A stretch of 13,955 nt of DNA from an uncultured Bacilli bacterium (GCA_947589695.1 CANQBY010000012.1:1-13955); one strand, 5' to 3'. Shown: positions 1 to 7,939, counted from the stretch's first letter. Notes: a model not told the origin generated them from the sequence alone. Made by a program: numbers and translations.

Positions 1-91
1 CCCCATTGCGAATAATCTCCCATAAATTAGTTCCACAAGCATGAGGTTTCTTCATAATAACTTGATCATTAAGTTTATATATCTTTTCCAT
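1..91 (-). CDS. DUF951 family protein, 3' end cut by window edge
   Basis: Only the first 30 codons are present. They read MEKIYKLNDQVIMKKP followed by HACGTNLWEIIRNG, which matches the short DUF951 family: an N-terminal beta-strand-rich segment, then the typical 'KKPH.CG.N.W.I.R.G' motif. The family is about 65-70 residues long and its function is unknown; the Cys-Gly and later Cys hint at nucleic-acid or metal binding, but that is inference. The start ATG (89-91) lies inside the end of mscS, overlapping it by 17 bases, with a GAGGTG ribosome binding site at 96-101 within mscS. This points to translational coupling. In Firmicutes this gene usually follows parB/mscS and precedes the GTPase gene ychF, which would lie just outside the window. 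Confidence 0.85.
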   Translation of the reverse strand, partial: MEKIYKLNDQVIMKKPHACGTNLWEIIRNG

Positions 92-890
92 GATGCACCT
101 CGATTTGATTATATGGAATTTTAAGATTATTTTTCTCATAAGCTAGTTTAATTCTTCTAAGCATTGTTCTTCTTATTCCATATCTTTTATTTTGATCACA
201 ATGTATTTTTAGTAAATAATCTACAGAATGCGCTCCTAAATTATTAATTCCTAAATATTCACTATCATTTAAAATTAGTTTTTCGCTTTTCGCTTCTTCA
301 ATTACTTGTTTTAAAACTTCTTCTACTTTTACTGTATCTTCTTCATAACCCGTAGCTACTTCAATTAATACATTAGCTTTCTTTTGACTAGCATTTATAA
401 TGGTATCAATATTTCTATTAGCAACCACCATTACTTGTCCATCAAAAGCTTTAATTTTAGTTGTTCTAAGTCCTAATTCAATTACTTCTCCCGTAAAATC
501 TTGATAAGTAACCCAATCTCCAACTTGTAAATAATTTTCTAGTACTAAAAATATTCCACTTATAAAATCTTTAACTGTATCTTGTAAAGCTAAACCTAAA
601 ACAACTCCTGCCACTCCTAAAGAAGCAATTAAACTCTTTGTATCTACTCCAAAGAAATCTAAAATAATTAATAAAGCTATAATATAAACAATATATCTAA
701 AAATACTTTGAATTAAATCTATAATTGTTTTTCTTCTTTTAACTTCAAAATCATTTTTCCCTGATACTAATAACTTAGATATTAATTTATTAAATAATAA
801 AATTATAATCCAAGCTCCAATTAAAGTAATAATTGTTCCAATTACTTGTCTTTTTAATATAAAATCTAATATCTTCTTAAATATCTTCAT
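75..890 (-). CDS. mscS: MscS-family small-conductance mechanosensitive channel
   Basis: A 271-residue membrane protein of the MscS family, which opens under membrane tension to release solutes during osmotic down-shock. Hydrophobic segments are seen at about residues 15-41, 61-80 and 85-118. The third is the Gly/Ala-rich pore helix (ASLGVAGVVLGLALQDTVKD) typical of MscS TM3, and the LENYLQVGDWV segment leads into the beta domain. The C-terminal cytoplasmic part (about 120-271) has the expected alternating beta pattern and ends in basic residues. Its length is close to the E. coli protein (286). It starts 2 bases after the parB stop, with a GGGGAAG-type ribosome binding site, and its 3' end overlaps the DUF951 start, so it is co-transcribed with parAB. 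The parB-mscS-DUF951 order is common in Firmicutes. Confidence 0.93.
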   Translation of the reverse strand: MKIFKKILDFILKRQVIGTIITLIGAWIIILLFNKLISKLLVSGKNDFEVKRRKTIIDLIQSIFRYIVYIIALLIILDFFGVDTKSLIASLGVAGVVLGLALQDTVKDFISGIFLVLENYLQVGDWVTYQDFTGEVIELGLRTTKIKAFDGQVMVVANRNIDTIINASQKKANVLIEVATGYEEDTVKVEEVLKQVIEEAKSEKLILNDSEYLGINNLGAHSVDYLLKIHCDQNKRYGIRRTMLRRIKLAYEKNNLKIPYNQIEVHHGKDI

Positions 891-892
891 TT

Positions 893-1786
893 TTACTCTT
901 CCCCAACTTGAATATTTAAAGATTCTAAAATCCGAGTTAGTTCTTGATCATCTTTATAAGGAATTTCTATTTTCTTATTATTAATTTTTACTTTTACTCC
1001 TAATTTTTCTCGACATAAATTTTCATAGATACTATACCGAATATCAAAATTAGTATTTCTTGTTATATTATGTTTTTTAGGTAAATTTTCTAAATTAATC
1101 AGTTTCTCTGTATCTCTAACACTTAAGCCTTCTCTTACAATTCGAAGAGCTAGTTCATTTATTTTACTTTCATCTTCTAATTTACTAAGTGCTCTCGCAT
1201 GACCCATCGATAATTCTTTAGATTCTACTAACTTAATTGTAATTTCCGGTAAATTAAGTAAACCAAGCATATTTGTAATATAACTTCTACTTTTACTAAA
1301 TTTATGTGCTAATTCTTCTTGAGTAATATTATTTATTTTTAAAATATTTTCATAAGCTTTAGCTTCTTCAATAGGATTTAAATTCTCTCGCTCAATATTT
1401 TCTATAAGCGCAATTTCCATCATTTCCACATCATTAAAATCTTTAATTATCGCCGGAATAGTTGTAAGACCCGCGAGACGAGCTGCTCTGGTTCTTCTCT
1501 CCCCTGCTACTAATTCATAACCTTTAATGCTTTTTTTAACTATCACAGGTTGAATAATGCCATGTTCTTTAATAGAATTAGCTAACTCTTCCAAAGCTTT
1601 GTCATCAAAGATAACCCGTGGTTGATATGGATTACTTCTAATTTCTTCTAATGGTACTTCTGTAATACCACCACTTGACTTTCCTTCTTCCACAATTTTT
1701 TCTTCAAAGTTATTAAAATTAATAACTTCATTTGAAAATAATTGTTCTAAACCTTTTCCTAAAGCTTTTTTTCTATTGTTCTCCAT
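893..1786 (-). CDS. parB: Chromosome-partitioning protein ParB (Spo0J-type CTPase)
   Basis: ParB binds parS sites near the origin, loads as a CTP-dependent clamp that spreads along DNA, and works with ParA and SMC in chromosome segregation. From the chosen start it has 297 residues: an N-terminal RKKALGKGLEQLF segment (the ParA-stimulating arm), ParB box I around 46-57 (EEIRSNPYQPR), the CTP-binding GERRTRAARLAGL motif at 95-107, the ENIERENLNPIEEA segment, a helix-turn-helix around 154-180 (TQEELAHKFSKSRSYITNML) and a C-terminal dimerisation domain. An in-frame TTG (1795) and GTG (1789) lie upstream. The AGGAGG at 1799-1804 is only 3 bases from the TTG, so ATG 1786 (12 bases) or GTG 1789 (9 bases) is the likely start. 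The gene overlaps the parA stop by 14 bases, consistent with coupled translation. Confidence 0.96.
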   Translation of the reverse strand: MENNRKKALGKGLEQLFSNEVINFNNFEEKIVEEGKSSGGITEVPLEEIRSNPYQPRVIFDDKALEELANSIKEHGIIQPVIVKKSIKGYELVAGERRTRAARLAGLTTIPAIIKDFNDVEMMEIALIENIERENLNPIEEAKAYENILKINNITQEELAHKFSKSRSYITNMLGLLNLPEITIKLVESKELSMGHARALSKLEDESKINELALRIVREGLSVRDTEKLINLENLPKKHNITRNTNFDIRYSIYENLCREKLGVKVKINNKKIEIPYKDDQELTRILESLNIQVGEE

Positions 1787-2561
1787 CACGAGCAATTACC
1801 TCCTTTGCTAAATTATGATAGGCAATGGTTGCTTTACTCTTCGGATCATATTCATTAATTGGTTTCCCATGTGATGGGGCTTCGACTAATCTAACTAATC
1901 TTGGAATAATCGTATTAAATACTTTATCTTTAAAATATTTTCTTACTTCCTCAATTACTTCTAAACCAATAATCGTTCTTCCATCTAACATGGTAAGTAA
2001 TACCCCTTCAATTCTTAATGCGGGATTCATACTTGATTGCACCATAATAATAGAATTAAGTAACTGGGTAATTCCCTCTAAAGCAAAAAATTCACATTGC
2101 ACCGGAATAATTACCGAATCACTTGCCACTAAAGCATTCATTGTTGGTAATCCTAAAGCTGGTTGACAATCAATAATAATATAATCATAAGCCTCTTTAA
2201 CTGTTTCAATCGCCACTCTTAATTGTTCATTTTGATGAAATTCAGGATTTTCTAACATTTTTTTCACAAATTCGACATCTACCCCAGCTAAATTAATCGT
2301 GGATGGTAAGATACTCAAATTTTTAAATTTTGTCTTTTTAATTGCTTCCTTCATCGGTACTATACCCGTCATAACCTCATATACATCATGACTATAATCC
2401 CCATTAGATAATCCAAGACCTGTCGTGGCATTTCTTTGGGGATCAAGGTCAATTAAAAGCGTTTTTTTTCCTAGAACGCCTAAAGCGGCTGCTAAATTTA
2501 TGCTTGTTGTTGTCTTACCTACCCCTCCTTTTTGATTAACTAACGAAATAACTTTTGCCAT
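1773..2561 (-). CDS. parA: ParA/Soj-type partition ATPase
   Basis: A deviant Walker ATPase that drives origin segregation with ParB and, in Bacillus, regulates DnaA. From ATG 2561 it is 262 residues, close to Soj (253). Visible motifs are the deviant Walker A KGGVGKTT at 11-18 with the signature lysine at position 11, the A' box DLDPQ at 38-42, and the Walker B region IIIDCQPALG ending near 137. An in-frame GTG at 2570 was rejected as start because it overlaps the AGAGG ribosome binding site, which stands 8 bases before ATG 2561. It is the first gene of the parA-parB-mscS-DUF951 unit and is preceded by a promoter candidate at 2600-2628. One oddity: the usual DCPPSLG sequence is DCQPALG here. 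Confidence 0.97.
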   Translation of the reverse strand: MAKVISLVNQKGGVGKTTTSINLAAALGVLGKKTLLIDLDPQRNATTGLGLSNGDYSHDVYEVMTGIVPMKEAIKKTKFKNLSILPSTINLAGVDVEFVKKMLENPEFHQNEQLRVAIETVKEAYDYIIIDCQPALGLPTMNALVASDSVIIPVQCEFFALEGITQLLNSIIMVQSSMNPALRIEGVLLTMLDGRTIIGLEVIEEVRKYFKDKVFNTIIPRLVRLVEAPSHGKPINEYDPKSKATIAYHNLAKEVIARDGEQ

Positions 2562-2599
2562 TATGTACACCTCTTTATATTTAATAAATAACTAAAAAT

Positions 2600-2628
2600 A
2601 TTTTAACATATAATTTATCATTTGTCTT
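2600..2628 (-). promoter_or_regulatory. Promoter candidate for parA operon
   Basis: On the minus strand AAGACA (2623-2628, 4 of 6 matches to TTGACA) is separated by 17 bases from TAAAAT (2600-2605), which is preceded by TGT, an extended -10. It ends about 38 bases before the parA start. The assignment rests on the consensus match and on its place directly before the operon. Confidence 0.5.
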
Positions 2629-2745
2629 TATATTTTTATCTAATTCTCTTAATTTTAAATTCTGATTTTCCATCCAAAATTAAAGTTCTAAAACTCTCTT
2701 AATTTAAAGCCCAATTTCTGCAAAAAAACATTTATCTCTAATTTA

Positions 2746-2751
2746 ATTATA
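2746..2751 (-). promoter_or_regulatory. Possible upstream -10 element, parA region
   Basis: A perfect TATAAT preceded by TGT (extended -10) lies just downstream of the metallophosphoesterase terminator. No good -35 is seen 16-18 bases upstream; that position falls in the terminator T-run. It would give parA a leader of roughly 180 bases. AT-rich DNA yields such matches by chance. Confidence 0.25.
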
Positions 2752-2761
2752 ACAAAATAAC

Positions 2762-2783
2762 AAAAAAAGTTAGAAATTCTAAC
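2762..2783 (-). terminator. Intrinsic terminator after metallophosphoesterase gene
   Basis: On the minus strand GTTAGA-ATT-TCTAAC (2769-2783) forms a short 6-bp hairpin followed at once by seven T (2768-2762). The TAG stop of the gene is inside the hairpin. The stem is short and only modestly GC-rich, so it may be a weak terminator. Confidence 0.55.
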
Positions 2784-3720
2784 CCCTTTTTCTAACTCTT
2801 TTTATCTCTTCCTCGGGAACATAAGTTATTTCACTTGCTCCTTCATAAAATAAAGAATCTATTTTCTTTAAAATATCATTTCTTTCAGAAATTGTTGTAA
2901 CAGCCGGATTAATAATTAAAGTCCGATCGCTATCTAACTCTATTTTTCCTCTTAAATTATTTGTATTCTTTAATCTTATTGACTTACTAGGTGTTATTAA
3001 TCCTCTATTTTTTTGACCCATTAAATTTAATAAAACTTCTATTGGTAACATTTGAGTTAATCCATTATGATCATGTCCCGCGATACTTAAATCTATATTT
3101 CCTAATAAATCTAATTTATATAATGTTAAAATAAATTCGGGATAATGACATATTAAAGTATTAGTTTTATCTTTATCTAAATATCTTAAAAAGCTATAAC
3201 TAATTTTATCTCTCTTAATTATTTCAGGATCTCCTTTGGGATTATCAAATACATAATCTAAACTGGGATTTATAATACTTAAAGTATAACCCTCTTTTAT
3301 AACTAAAGGTGTATTTTCTACCACATAAATATTTTTAAAACCACTTACCACTTCTAAAAACTTATTCATAAATGTTTTAATATCTTCTATATATGGTTCT
3401 TTTAGATATTTAGCTCCATAAATTGAATAATAAACTAAATCATTAGCCCCATAAGCAATATATGTTGGAGCTATAACTCCTAAATCTTTAATAAATGCTA
3501 AAATTTTATAAGTTGCTTTCGCATTAAAATGTAATAAATTCGTGGAATCAATAATATCTCCCCCTAAATAAATTACATCATATTTATTATTTTTTAAAAC
3601 TTCTAAAATTCTTTCTAATTTATCATTATCTTGAAGACCCACATAATGAATATCAGAAATAACTAAAGCTTTTAAACTTTCCTTAGCTTTAGATGGTATT
3701 TCATATTTTTTTAATTTCAT
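2779..3720 (-). CDS. Metallophosphoesterase (calcineurin-like superfamily), GNHD motif altered
   Basis: A 313-residue calcineurin-like metallophosphoesterase; these enzymes hydrolyse phosphomono- or diesters at a two-metal centre. The motifs appear in order: DIH (D23, H25), GGDIID (D55), GAND at 91-94, CHYPE (H192) and GHDH at 215-218. The superfamily consensus for the third is GNHD/E, where Asn is the bridging metal ligand and His the catalytic acid. Here Ala sits in the Asn place and Asn in the His place, so activity or metal use may differ. There is no signal peptide or membrane span, unlike the membrane-attached YkuE/YaeI relatives, so a cytoplasmic location is likely. The last 60 residues are charged and not recognised. 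It is a single-gene unit with its own promoter (3747-3775) and terminator; the start is supported by a GGGGGAAG ribosome binding site. The substrate cannot be inferred. Confidence 0.85.
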   Translation of the reverse strand: MKLKKYEIPSKAKESLKALVISDIHYVGLQDNDKLERILEVLKNNKYDVIYLGGDIIDSTNLLHFNAKATYKILAFIKDLGVIAPTYIAYGANDLVYYSIYGAKYLKEPYIEDIKTFMNKFLEVVSGFKNIYVVENTPLVIKEGYTLSIINPSLDYVFDNPKGDPEIIKRDKISYSFLRYLDKDKTNTLICHYPEFILTLYKLDLLGNIDLSIAGHDHNGLTQMLPIEVLLNLMGQKNRGLITPSKSIRLKNTNNLRGKIELDSDRTLIINPAVTTISERNDILKKIDSLFYEGASEITYVPEEEIKRVRKRG

Positions 3721-3746
3721 CTTTCTTCCCCCTAAAAACGTGTTAT

Positions 3747-3775
3747 ATTATACCATAATTAACCAAAAAATACAA
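3747..3775 (-). promoter_or_regulatory. Promoter of metallophosphoesterase gene
   Basis: On the minus strand TTGTAT (3770-3775), a 17-base spacer ending in TGG, and a perfect TATAAT (3747-3752). The extended -10 compensates for the weak -35. It lies between the ftsH terminator and the gene start, 26 bases before the ATG. Confidence 0.7.
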
Positions 3776-3781
3776 ATTATC

Positions 3782-3813
3782 AAAAAAAGTTAATAACTTT
3801 AAAGTTACTAACT
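3782..3813 (-). terminator. Intrinsic terminator after ftsH
   Basis: The minus-strand hairpin AGTTAGTAACT / AGTTATTAACT (3788-3813) has 11 pairs, one a G-U wobble, with a four-base loop, and is followed by seven T (3788-3782). The outermost base pair uses the first base of the ftsH TAA stop. This is the end of the GNAT-tilS-ftsH cluster. Confidence 0.8.
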
Positions 3814-5792
3814 TATTCTTCAGCTTCATCAATTGCTTTTTCTAATTCTTCTTTAGACATTTTAGCATAATTTTTTATTTTTTTCTCTTTAGCTTCTTCC
3901 CGGAGTTCTTCTAATTCTTTCGCGGCATCTATTTCTTCGGCTGTTAAATACTTACCTGTTGTTACTAAAGAGTCAATTTGTTCTTTAGTTAAAGTTTCAT
4001 GTTCTACTAAAGCGTCCGCTAAAATATTAACTAAATCTTTATTATTTTTTAAGATTTCTTTTGCTTTCTCATAGCATTCTTCTACAATCTTGCGAACTTC
4101 TTCGTCTATTTCATGAGCTACTTTATCTGAGAAGTTTTTAGTTTTTCCATAATCTCGACCTAAGAACACTCCTTCAGATTTTTGTTCATATTGGACTGGT
4201 CCTAAATCACTCATTCCATATTCCGTAACCATAGCTCTGGCAATATTAGTTGCTTTTTTAAAGTCATCACTAGCTCCGGTTGTAATTTCTCCTAAGAACA
4301 TTTCTTCACTAACCCGGCCTCCAAGTAAACCAGTTATTTGCGCTTCTAATTCTTTCTTCGTCATAATGGCAATTTTTTCTTCTCTTGGAAGCATCATGGT
4401 ATAACCACCCGCAACACCTCTTGGAATAATTGTAATTTTATGAACTTCATTCGCATCTTCTAACTTTATTCCAATTACTGCATGGCCTGACTCATGAATA
4501 GCCACTAATCTCTTTTCTTTATCCGTAATCTTTCGACTAACTTTCGCAGGTCCCATAAGTACCCGGTCTGTTGCCTCATCAATCTCATCCATTGTTATCG
4601 CGTTTTTATCACGTCTAACTGCGAGTAAGGCTGCTTCATTAAGTAAATTCTCTAGATCTGCTCCACTGAAGCCTGGTGTTCTAAGACTTAAATTCTTTAA
4701 GTTAACATCAGGTGCTAAAATTTTATTTTTCGCATGAACCTTTAATATTGCTTCTCTTTCATTTGAATCTGGTAAACTTACAGTTACTTGTCTATCAAAA
4801 CGACCTGGACGAAGTAAAGCTGGGTCTAAAACATCCGGTCTATTTGTTGCAGCCATAATGATAATTCCTTCATTTTCCCCAAATCCATCCATTTCGGTTA
4901 ATAATTGGTTTAAAGTTTGTTCTCTCTCGTCATGGCCTCCGCCTAAACCTGTACCTCTTTCACGTCCTACCGCGTCTATTTCATCGATAAATATTAAGCA
5001 TGGTGCACTTCTCTTCGCATCCTTAAACATTTCTCTAACCCGACTTGCTCCCACTCCGACAAATAACTCGACGAAATCAGAACCACTGATATAGAAAAAT
5101 GGGACATTGGCTTCACCTGCAACCGCTCTGGCTAGTAAAGTTTTACCCGTTCCTGGAGGACCTACTAATAATACACCTTTCGGTATTCTGGCTCCTAATT
5201 TTTGGAATTTCTTTGGATTCTTTAAGAAATCAATTAATTCTTTAACTTCTTCTTTTTCTTCTTTTAAACCAGCCACATCACTAAATTTTGCTTGATGTTT
5301 GTCATCACTTAATTTAGCTCTACTTTTTCCAAAATCCATTGAACCTTTATTGCTATTAGCCAGTTTTGAAAATAACACATAAGCCATAACTGCTAATAAA
5401 ACTAAAGGTAAAACTTGTACAATAATATATAAAACGGGACTTGAACCAGGATCCGAATTTGTTTCATATTCCTTTATATCTTTTTCAGCTGCATAAGTTG
5501 TAATATCTCCAATCTCTGCTTCAATTACTTTTACACTAAAAGATTCATTATCTTTATAATCTTTTAATTTACCTTCTACAACATATATTGATTCATTACT
5601 TTTAGGCGTAATTACAATCTCTGTTACTTCTTCATTTTTTAAAGCTTGAATTAATTCTCCTGTTTTTAATTCATGAACTGTATTATTTCCCATATTCAAA
5701 ATAAACAATGTTGCTCCAATAATAACTAATAATATTAAATAAGGGAAAAAGTTTCTAAAAGTATTATTTCTTTTTATTTCTTTTGTATTCAT
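3813..5792 (-). CDS. ftsH: ATP-dependent zinc metalloprotease FtsH
   Basis: A membrane-anchored AAA+ protease that forms hexamers and degrades misfolded membrane proteins and regulators. Its 659 residues are laid out as: TM1 about 17-34, an extracytoplasmic domain about 35-117, TM2 about 119-142, the AAA+ domain with Walker A GPPGTGKT (211-218), pore loop FVGVGA (244-249), Walker B LIFIDEID (267-273), and the second region of homology around 314-334 with its arginine fingers. The M41 peptidase domain follows, with HESGH (433-437) and the third zinc ligand probably D510 in GASDD. The C-terminus is Glu/Lys-rich and probably helical. All catalytic residues are present. The ATG shares one base with the tilS stop (TAATG) behind an AGGAGG site, giving tight coupling. 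In Bacillus hpt (hprT) sits between tilS and ftsH; here it is absent. Confidence 0.98.
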   Translation of the reverse strand: MNTKEIKRNNTFRNFFPYLILLVIIGATLFILNMGNNTVHELKTGELIQALKNEEVTEIVITPKSNESIYVVEGKLKDYKDNESFSVKVIEAEIGDITTYAAEKDIKEYETNSDPGSSPVLYIIVQVLPLVLLAVMAYVLFSKLANSNKGSMDFGKSRAKLSDDKHQAKFSDVAGLKEEKEEVKELIDFLKNPKKFQKLGARIPKGVLLVGPPGTGKTLLARAVAGEANVPFFYISGSDFVELFVGVGASRVREMFKDAKRSAPCLIFIDEIDAVGRERGTGLGGGHDEREQTLNQLLTEMDGFGENEGIIIMAATNRPDVLDPALLRPGRFDRQVTVSLPDSNEREAILKVHAKNKILAPDVNLKNLSLRTPGFSGADLENLLNEAALLAVRRDKNAITMDEIDEATDRVLMGPAKVSRKITDKEKRLVAIHESGHAVIGIKLEDANEVHKITIIPRGVAGGYTMMLPREEKIAIMTKKELEAQITGLLGGRVSEEMFLGEITTGASDDFKKATNIARAMVTEYGMSDLGPVQYEQKSEGVFLGRDYGKTKNFSDKVAHEIDEEVRKIVEECYEKAKEILKNNKDLVNILADALVEHETLTKEQIDSLVTTGKYLTAEEIDAAKELEELREEAKEKKIKNYAKMSKEELEKAIDEAEE

Positions 5793-7120
5793 TATTTTTC
5801 CTCCTCATATTGCAGTATTATATCACAAAATCCACTAGATTCTACATCAAATTTTGATTTTTTTACACCCGGTAACCATAAGATATTATTATCACTATCT
5901 GTTACAATCGGAAATATATCTCTTTTATACATCGGTACTTTTTCATCAATAAATATATCTTTTACTTTCTTCGTCCCTTTCATTCTTTTAACAATCATTT
6001 TATCCCCATTTCGTCTTGATCTTACAATAATAGGTAATTTTATATCTTCACTACATAATTTTATTACATAATTACTTTTACTAGCACTTTTTTTAATTAC
6101 CCGAATCTTTCCACTCGGTATTTTAACTTCGTCACCCTCTAAAACATATGAAAAAGTTTGCCATTCTTTATTATGTTCAATTTTAAATCTATTATAGGTT
6201 TTAATTGCCACATACCCATTCGGTAAATTAACTGACGCATTACTTTTATCACTTTTAATTAATTTCATAATTTGTTCTGTATGTTTATCTCCAATTAAAA
6301 ACAAATCATTCACATATATTAAAGAAAGTTCATTTTCAATTATTTTTCGGGCTAAAAAATCCCCATGCTTCAATAATTTTTTAATGTTATATTCTCCATT
6401 AATCTTTATATCATCTAAAATCTTATTTATATACTTATCAAAAAAGGTATTTACCTCATTTAATTCTTGACTAAACTTTAAAAATTTTAAATGGACATTT
6501 GAATTTTCTTCTTTTAAGAAAGGAAGGACAACACTTCTATATCTATTTCTCGTATAATCCATTGAAAAATTACTTTGATCAACATAATATTTCAAATGAT
6601 TATCTTCCATATATTCTAAGATTTCTTCTTTTGTTACACTGATTAAAGGTCTTACTATCTTATAAGTATTTAACTTAACTATTTCTTTAAAACCACTATA
6701 ACCTTTTAAAGAACTACCTCTAACTAAGCGCATTAAAATAGTTTCTACCAAATCATCACCATGATGGGCCGTCATTAAATATTTCGCCCGGTATCTATTA
6801 ACTATCTTTTTAAAGAAATCATATCTTTTTTGTCTCGCTTCACTTTCTAAATTATCATGGCTATATTCTTTTATTTCCATGTATTCAAAAGGTAAACCAT
6901 GTTCTTCTGCAAATCCTTTCACAAAATCTTTTTCTTCTTCACTTTGAATTCGCAGTTTATGATTTACATGAGCAATAACTATTTTTAAATTAAGCTCATC
7001 CTTCAATTTTAATAATAAATCCACTAGACACATTGAATCTGGGCCCCCGGAAGTCCCCACCACAATTGTGTCATTTTCTTTTAATAAGCCTCGTAATTTC
7101 TCTAATACTTGTTTCATCAT
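5792..7120 (-). CDS. tilS: tRNA(Ile)-lysidine synthetase TilS
   Basis: TilS converts the wobble C34 of tRNA-Ile(CAU) to lysidine using ATP and lysine, so that it reads AUA; this is essential in AT-rich genomes that use AUA heavily. The 442 residues compare with 432 in E. coli. The PP-loop SGGPDS is at 24-29, followed by HVNHKLR (51-57), TAHHGDDLVET (117-127), a RNRYR segment (191-195) and a C-terminal TilS domain near 360-435 (RSRRNGDKM ... LPGVKKS). Two ATGs stand in tandem (7120, 7117); a GGAGAG site fits the second slightly better (7 bases), so the true start may be one codon later. A strong promoter lies directly upstream (7139-7167), while the gene order also allows read-through from the GNAT gene. 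The ftsH start overlaps its stop by one base. Confidence 0.95.
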   Translation of the reverse strand: MMKQVLEKLRGLLKENDTIVVGTSGGPDSMCLVDLLLKLKDELNLKIVIAHVNHKLRIQSEEEKDFVKGFAEEHGLPFEYMEIKEYSHDNLESEARQKRYDFFKKIVNRYRAKYLMTAHHGDDLVETILMRLVRGSSLKGYSGFKEIVKLNTYKIVRPLISVTKEEILEYMEDNHLKYYVDQSNFSMDYTRNRYRSVVLPFLKEENSNVHLKFLKFSQELNEVNTFFDKYINKILDDIKINGEYNIKKLLKHGDFLARKIIENELSLIYVNDLFLIGDKHTEQIMKLIKSDKSNASVNLPNGYVAIKTYNRFKIEHNKEWQTFSYVLEGDEVKIPSGKIRVIKKSASKSNYVIKLCSEDIKLPIIVRSRRNGDKMIVKRMKGTKKVKDIFIDEKVPMYKRDIFPIVTDSDNNILWLPGVKKSKFDVESSGFCDIILQYEEEK

Positions 7121-7138
7121 ATCTCTCCATGCCTACTT

Positions 7139-7167
7139 ATTGTATCACACAATTAACCTTATATCAA
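7139..7167 (-). promoter_or_regulatory. Promoter for tilS-ftsH
   Basis: On the minus strand TTGATA (7162-7167), a 17-base spacer ending in TGA, and TACAAT (7139-7144): five of six matches in each box plus an extended -10. It occupies the 53-base gap between the unrecognised gene and tilS, 18 bases before the first tilS ATG. Confidence 0.78.
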
Positions 7168-7173
7168 ATATTT

Positions 7174-7935
7174 TTAATCTAAGACCTTTTTATGCTCTAA
7201 TATTGTCATAATATTTTTTTCAATTGCTTCCATATTAAATTGCTGTTCAGGCCCTTCTTCTAACATTTTTCTTTTTCTTATATAATCTAAAAAATCTAAA
7301 CCACTTGCCTTATCTAACGAATTATTTTCTTTTAATAATCTAAAATATTCTTCTAATAAAACACTTAATATTCCATTATAAGTATTGATGGTATTATCAT
7401 CTTTTACTAAACCTAAACCATGCATTTTAGCAATAAAAGGATTACATGGTACTAATAAATCTTCTAAAATAAAATTACTATTACAATAATTTATAAATGG
7501 CATAACTTCTTTTTCATCATAAAATCTAATTACAATATTTTCATTGGTTGCTTTCACACAAAACTTAACTGTTGCTTTCACACTATTTCTAATTAAATAT
7601 AAAAATATTGTTTTTAAAGCACTTATCAAATATTCATATTTAACCGGAAAATATAACTTCACTGCTTCTTTATAATTAGCTTTCTTATCTACATAAAAAC
7701 CAATATAATAAGTTGCATTTTCTCCTGTTTTTACTCTTTTCGCTTCATATTTAACTAGCGAATTACTTAAATTATCCAAAAAATCTTGATAAAAAGTCTC
7801 AATATCTTCTACCAAAGAATTATCTTTTTTAATCCCAATATACTTTAAAATATAATAAAAATCATCTTTGGTAAAATCTCTATCATTAACTTTCATATCC
7901 ATTGCCATTTTTTTCATAAATTCATTAATACTCAT
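7174..7935 (-). CDS. Unrecognised 253-residue protein
   Basis: I do not recognise this protein with confidence. It has no signal peptide and no clear membrane span; the most hydrophobic stretch (102-117) looks like a buried helix. An N-terminal helical, acidic region (1-65) is followed by a probable alpha/beta core: strands YYIGFYV (76-82), AVKLYFPV (91-98), a long helix (100-116), strands TVKFCVKA (122-129) and NIVIRFYD (133-140), a helix, then NPFIAKMHGLGLVKD (165-179) and helical NTYNGILSVLLEEYF (184-198). The tail is charged. The strand-helix-strand-strand layout with the late 'NPF....G.G' segment loosely resembles HopA1-type effector and lyase-like folds; this is a weak inference. It starts 4 bases after the GNAT gene, with AAGGAGG inside the end of that gene, so the two are coupled. 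Codon use matches its neighbours. Confidence 0.85.
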   Translation of the reverse strand: MSINEFMKKMAMDMKVNDRDFTKDDFYYILKYIGIKKDNSLVEDIETFYQDFLDNLSNSLVKYEAKRVKTGENATYYIGFYVDKKANYKEAVKLYFPVKYEYLISALKTIFLYLIRNSVKATVKFCVKATNENIVIRFYDEKEVMPFINYCNSNFILEDLLVPCNPFIAKMHGLGLVKDDNTINTYNGILSVLLEEYFRLLKENNSLDKASGLDFLDYIRKRKMLEEGPEQQFNMEAIEKNIMTILEHKKVLD

Positions 7936-7939
7936 AAAT

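Noticed and set aside
1787..1795. Upstream TTG start for parB
   Set aside because: The AGGAGG site is only 3 bases from it; ATG 1786 or GTG 1789 fits better and keeps the normal ParB N-terminus.
1825..2166. Open frame of 113 codons on the plus strand
   Set aside because: It lies wholly inside parA on the opposite strand, has no recognisable domain or ribosome binding site, and is a shadow of the conserved gene.
2562..2570. Upstream GTG start for parA
   Set aside because: It overlaps the AGAGG ribosome binding site, and the family normally starts at M-A-K-V-I.
2581..2673. Minus-strand 30-codon frame upstream of parA (begins MENQNLKLRELDK)
   Set aside because: No ribosome binding site before its ATG, AT-rich low-complexity content, and it overlaps the best parA promoter candidate.
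4858..5295. Two plus-strand open frames (78 and 62 codons)
   Set aside because: Both are antisense to the AAA+ domain of ftsH and mirror its codons; no independent support.
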